In this document: piece by piece, positions 6,162-6,238 of the stretch
Layout of the letters: every line of letters starts with the position of its first letter
How positions within the stretch are numbered: position 1 is the stretch's first letter
Assembly: GCA_003449515.1 (NCBI GenBank)
Contig: DMHI01000206.1
Span: forward strand, 539 to 6,776
Source of the DNA: Lysobacteraceae bacterium
GTDB taxonomy: Bacteria > Pseudomonadota > Gammaproteobacteria > Xanthomonadales > Xanthomonadaceae
Reading direction: 5' to 3'
DNA length: 6,238 nt
Position numbers and translations under genes: made by a program
The notes under the pieces: generated by a model
Database searches by the model: none
What the model saw: the letters and a program-made list of their open reading frames with translations, nothing else
Told to the model about the DNA's origin: nothing

Positions 6162-6238
6162 CCGGTGTCCTTGATCCGCGGCGGCCCTCGCGACCGCCTC
6201 GCCCCGAAGGGCCTGACGAGGCGTCAGCCTGCCACCGG
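6162..6238. promoter_or_regulatory. Upstream/leader region of folB with GC-rich inverted repeats
   Basis: These 77 bases up to the window edge hold no coding sequence I can support. Next to folB is its AAGGA ribosome binding site. No -10 or -35 like boxes are visible; the stretch is almost entirely G+C, so the folB promoter may lie beyond the window. Bases 6196-6227 contain two overlapping inverted repeats, described separately. Confidence 0.35.
6196..6227 (-). other. Two overlapping, mutually exclusive hairpins in the folB leader
   Basis: Read on the minus strand, GCCC-TTCG-GGGC (6212 to 6201) is a 4-bp stem with a C(UUCG)G tetraloop, enclosed by a further GCCTC/GAGGC pairing (6222-6218 with 6200-6196) with a one-sided bulge. 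An overlapping perfect 6-bp inverted repeat, CTGACG and CGTCAG around a 3-base loop (6213-6227), shares bases 6217-6222 with the first, so both cannot form together. No T-run follows, so this is not a standard intrinsic terminator. In such GC-rich DNA chance pairing is common, so a function is uncertain. Confidence 0.3.

Overview
This window is GC-rich (by eye about two thirds G+C or more) and densely coding. It reads as ordinary chromosomal sequence from a betaproteobacterium, possibly of the Rhodocyclales/Burkholderiales type. That assignment rests on the high GC, on protein resemblance recalled from memory (a long multifunctional CCA-adding enzyme with an HD domain, E. coli-like FolB, a PTR1-type pteridine reductase), and on a gene order that looks familiar from that class. 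No database search was possible, so the taxonomy is an inference.

Left block (1-3201, plus strand): the 3' part of a soluble lytic transglycosylase gene, an NDUFA9-like atypical short-chain dehydrogenase, and cca, which encodes the tRNA CCA-adding enzyme. The three genes overlap (4 bp, then 29 bp) and are very probably co-transcribed. They deal with cell-wall turnover, a probable redox/quinone or complex I-related function, and tRNA 3'-end maturation.

Middle block (3227-4411, minus strand): a COG1565/NDUFAF7 (MidA)-type SAM-dependent methyltransferase, convergent with cca across only 25 bp. A 70-bp divergent intergenic region separates it from the next gene.

Right block (4482-6161): three pterin/folate genes. 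A PTR1/FolM-type pteridine reductase lies on the plus strand. Its 3' end overlaps by 11 bp a convergent minus-strand folB-folK pair, coupled through an ATGA overlap. FolB and FolK act consecutively in dihydrofolate synthesis (dihydroneopterin aldolase, then HPPK). The reductase would reduce dihydropterins or dihydrofolate to the tetrahydro form. Upstream of folB are 77 bp containing two overlapping inverted repeats that could form alternative hairpins in the leader.

I found no RNA genes, mobile elements, CRISPR arrays, prophage signatures or broken genes, and no non-coding stretch longer than 77 bp. The long reading frames opposite or out of frame with these genes look like GC-driven shadows. 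I do not see a clearly new system. The points most worth a second look are the pairing of two homologues of mitochondrial complex I proteins around cca, the divergent FolK with its neighbouring pteridine reductase, and the alternative hairpins ahead of folB.
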